DNA from: Candidatus Nitrosopumilus sp.
Lineage (GTDB): Archaea; Thermoproteota; Nitrososphaeria; Nitrososphaerales; Nitrosopumilaceae
Length of the DNA: 61,363 nt
Direction: 5' to 3'
Assembly: GCA_021268355.1 (NCBI GenBank)
Contig: JAJETY010000002.1
Coordinates: 1 to 61,363, forward strand
Shown here: piece by piece, positions 60,920 to 61,363 of the stretch
Layout of the letters: each line of letters opens with the position of its first letter
Position numbering within the stretch: position 1 is the stretch's first letter
Notes under the pieces: model-generated
What the model was told of the DNA's origin: nothing
What the model saw: the letters and a program-made list of their open reading frames with translations, nothing else
The model's database searches: none
Made by a program: the position numbers and the translations under genes

Positions 60920-60997
60920 ATGTCTAGTGAAGATTATCAAGATACTGATTTCGAAGATGACTTTGATGATGAACTAGATGATTTGGATGAAGATTAG
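60920..60997 (+). CDS. 25-residue highly acidic peptide
   Basis: ATG 60920 to TAG 60995-60997. 17 of 25 residues are Asp or Glu (DFEDDFDDELDDLDED), with Tyr near the start. The neighbour at 60994-61281 is convergent and overlaps the stop by four bases. A clean frame in a small gap; function unknown. Acidic short proteins can bind metals or histones. Confidence 0.45.
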   Translation: MSSEDYQDTDFEDDFDDELDDLDED

Positions 60998-61281
60998 ATG
61001 CTTAATCCAAAGTTATCTGCAAAACTTGAAAATTTGTAATATGCCTGGAGAAATTCTCTTCCTGTTTGGCTAATTTTGTATTTATTGGAACCTTGACTAT
61101 CAACTTGTTCTAAAAGACCTTGAGAGACTAGAGTTTTTAAAATTCTTGAAATTCTAGAATGTGAAATGTTTGCCTTTCTAATTAGATAAGTTACAGTTGC
61201 ACCATCTTCATCTTGAAGGTCGTCTCTAGTGGTAGCTAGAATATCTCCGATAATTTTCATATGAGTTCTATACTCTGCCAT
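60994..61281 (-). CDS. winged-helix regulator, copy 2
   Basis: 95 residues. Helices 2 and 3 are ANISHSRISRILKTLVSQGLL, and the wing is ISQTGREFL. Same family as the 51458 protein. Unknown target. The remaining 82 bases to the window end hold nothing recognised beyond its probable promoter. Confidence 0.8.
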   Translation of the reverse strand: MAEYRTHMKIIGDILATTRDDLQDEDGATVTYLIRKANISHSRISRILKTLVSQGLLEQVDSQGSNKYKISQTGREFLQAYYKFSSFADNFGLSI

Positions 61282-61363
61282 ATCTTACTAATTCTCCTGA
61301 TAATTTCTATGATAGAGCGATGATATTGTGCAATATACAAAAAAGATAAAAGAATTTGACAAA

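Noticed and set aside
1-61363. CRISPR array, insertion sequence or prophage
   Set aside because: No regularly spaced repeats, transposase or phage structural genes were seen.

Overview
The window is about 61 kb of low-GC chromosome from an ammonia-oxidising archaeon of the Nitrosopumilus type (Thaumarchaeota/Nitrososphaerota). The diagnosis rests on a complete amoB / amoC-amoX-amoA locus with copper-ligand residues in place, an archaeal histone, TBP, archaeal-type aminoacyl-tRNA synthetases and ribosomal proteins (S3ae, S15, S11, S17e), RtcB, KEOPS subunits, many cupredoxins, and TATA boxes placed about 26 bp before start codons (leaderless messages, often with TTG or GTG starts).

Layout. 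1-4.5 kb: partial tRNA-dihydrouridine synthase, a stand-alone Lrp/AsnC effector-domain protein, an atypical P-II protein, a membrane protein, a PD-(D/E)XK-like protein, TBP and an ASCH protein. 4.5-10 kb: a PLP-enzyme/rhodanese fusion, a MoxR-ATPase/VWA pair and a geranylgeranyl-reductase-like flavoprotein. 10-14.6 kb: a minus-strand information-processing run (S15, DHH/RecJ-like, Pcc1, SerS, S3ae, exosome-like RNA-binding protein). 14.6-20.1 kb: the AMO region, with two small membrane proteins that are candidates for the extra AMO subunits, then amoB divergent from amoC-amoX-amoA, then a solitary Dam-type methylase. 20.2-22.8 kb: four tRNA genes, one with two introns, and a regulator with a B12-binding-like domain. 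22.8-31.6 kb: CoaD, TrpS, PheS/PheT, small membrane peptides, a probable double H/ACA guide RNA, an EVE protein and the second RAM paralogue. 31.6-44.8 kb: aconitase, tRNA-Trp with two introns, PdxS/PdxT, ValS, a PTPS-domain protein, a Met-rich CuA-like cupredoxin, pterin dehydratase, an asparagine-synthase-like protein, UspA and PurB. 44.8-51.7 kb: RtcB, PDCD5, S11, ThiL, a phosphohexomutase, tRNA-Thr and small membrane proteins. 51.8-61.4 kb: an AIPR defence protein, a plastocyanin-like protein, tRNA-Cys, dienelactone hydrolase, paired UspA genes, histone, TatD, S17e, a ubiquitin-fold/Cgi121 fusion, a THUMP protein, Sua5 and a winged-helix regulator.

How it fits together. The locus supplies the first step of ammonia oxidation (AMO) and several periplasmic copper proteins suited to its electron transfer. 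Translation and tRNA maturation dominate the rest: tRNAs with bulge-helix-bulge introns, RtcB ligase, t6A synthesis (Sua5, Pcc1, Cgi121), Dus, THUMP and a candidate guide RNA. The observations most worth following are the double H/ACA-like RNA at 30736-30888, the ubiquitin-fold/Cgi121 fusion at 58962-59735, a shared motif upstream of the AMO-region promoters, a 24-nt trailer shared by amoA and amoB, and the Met-rich cupredoxin at 40953-41792. All functional calls are from reading the sequence; no database search was run.
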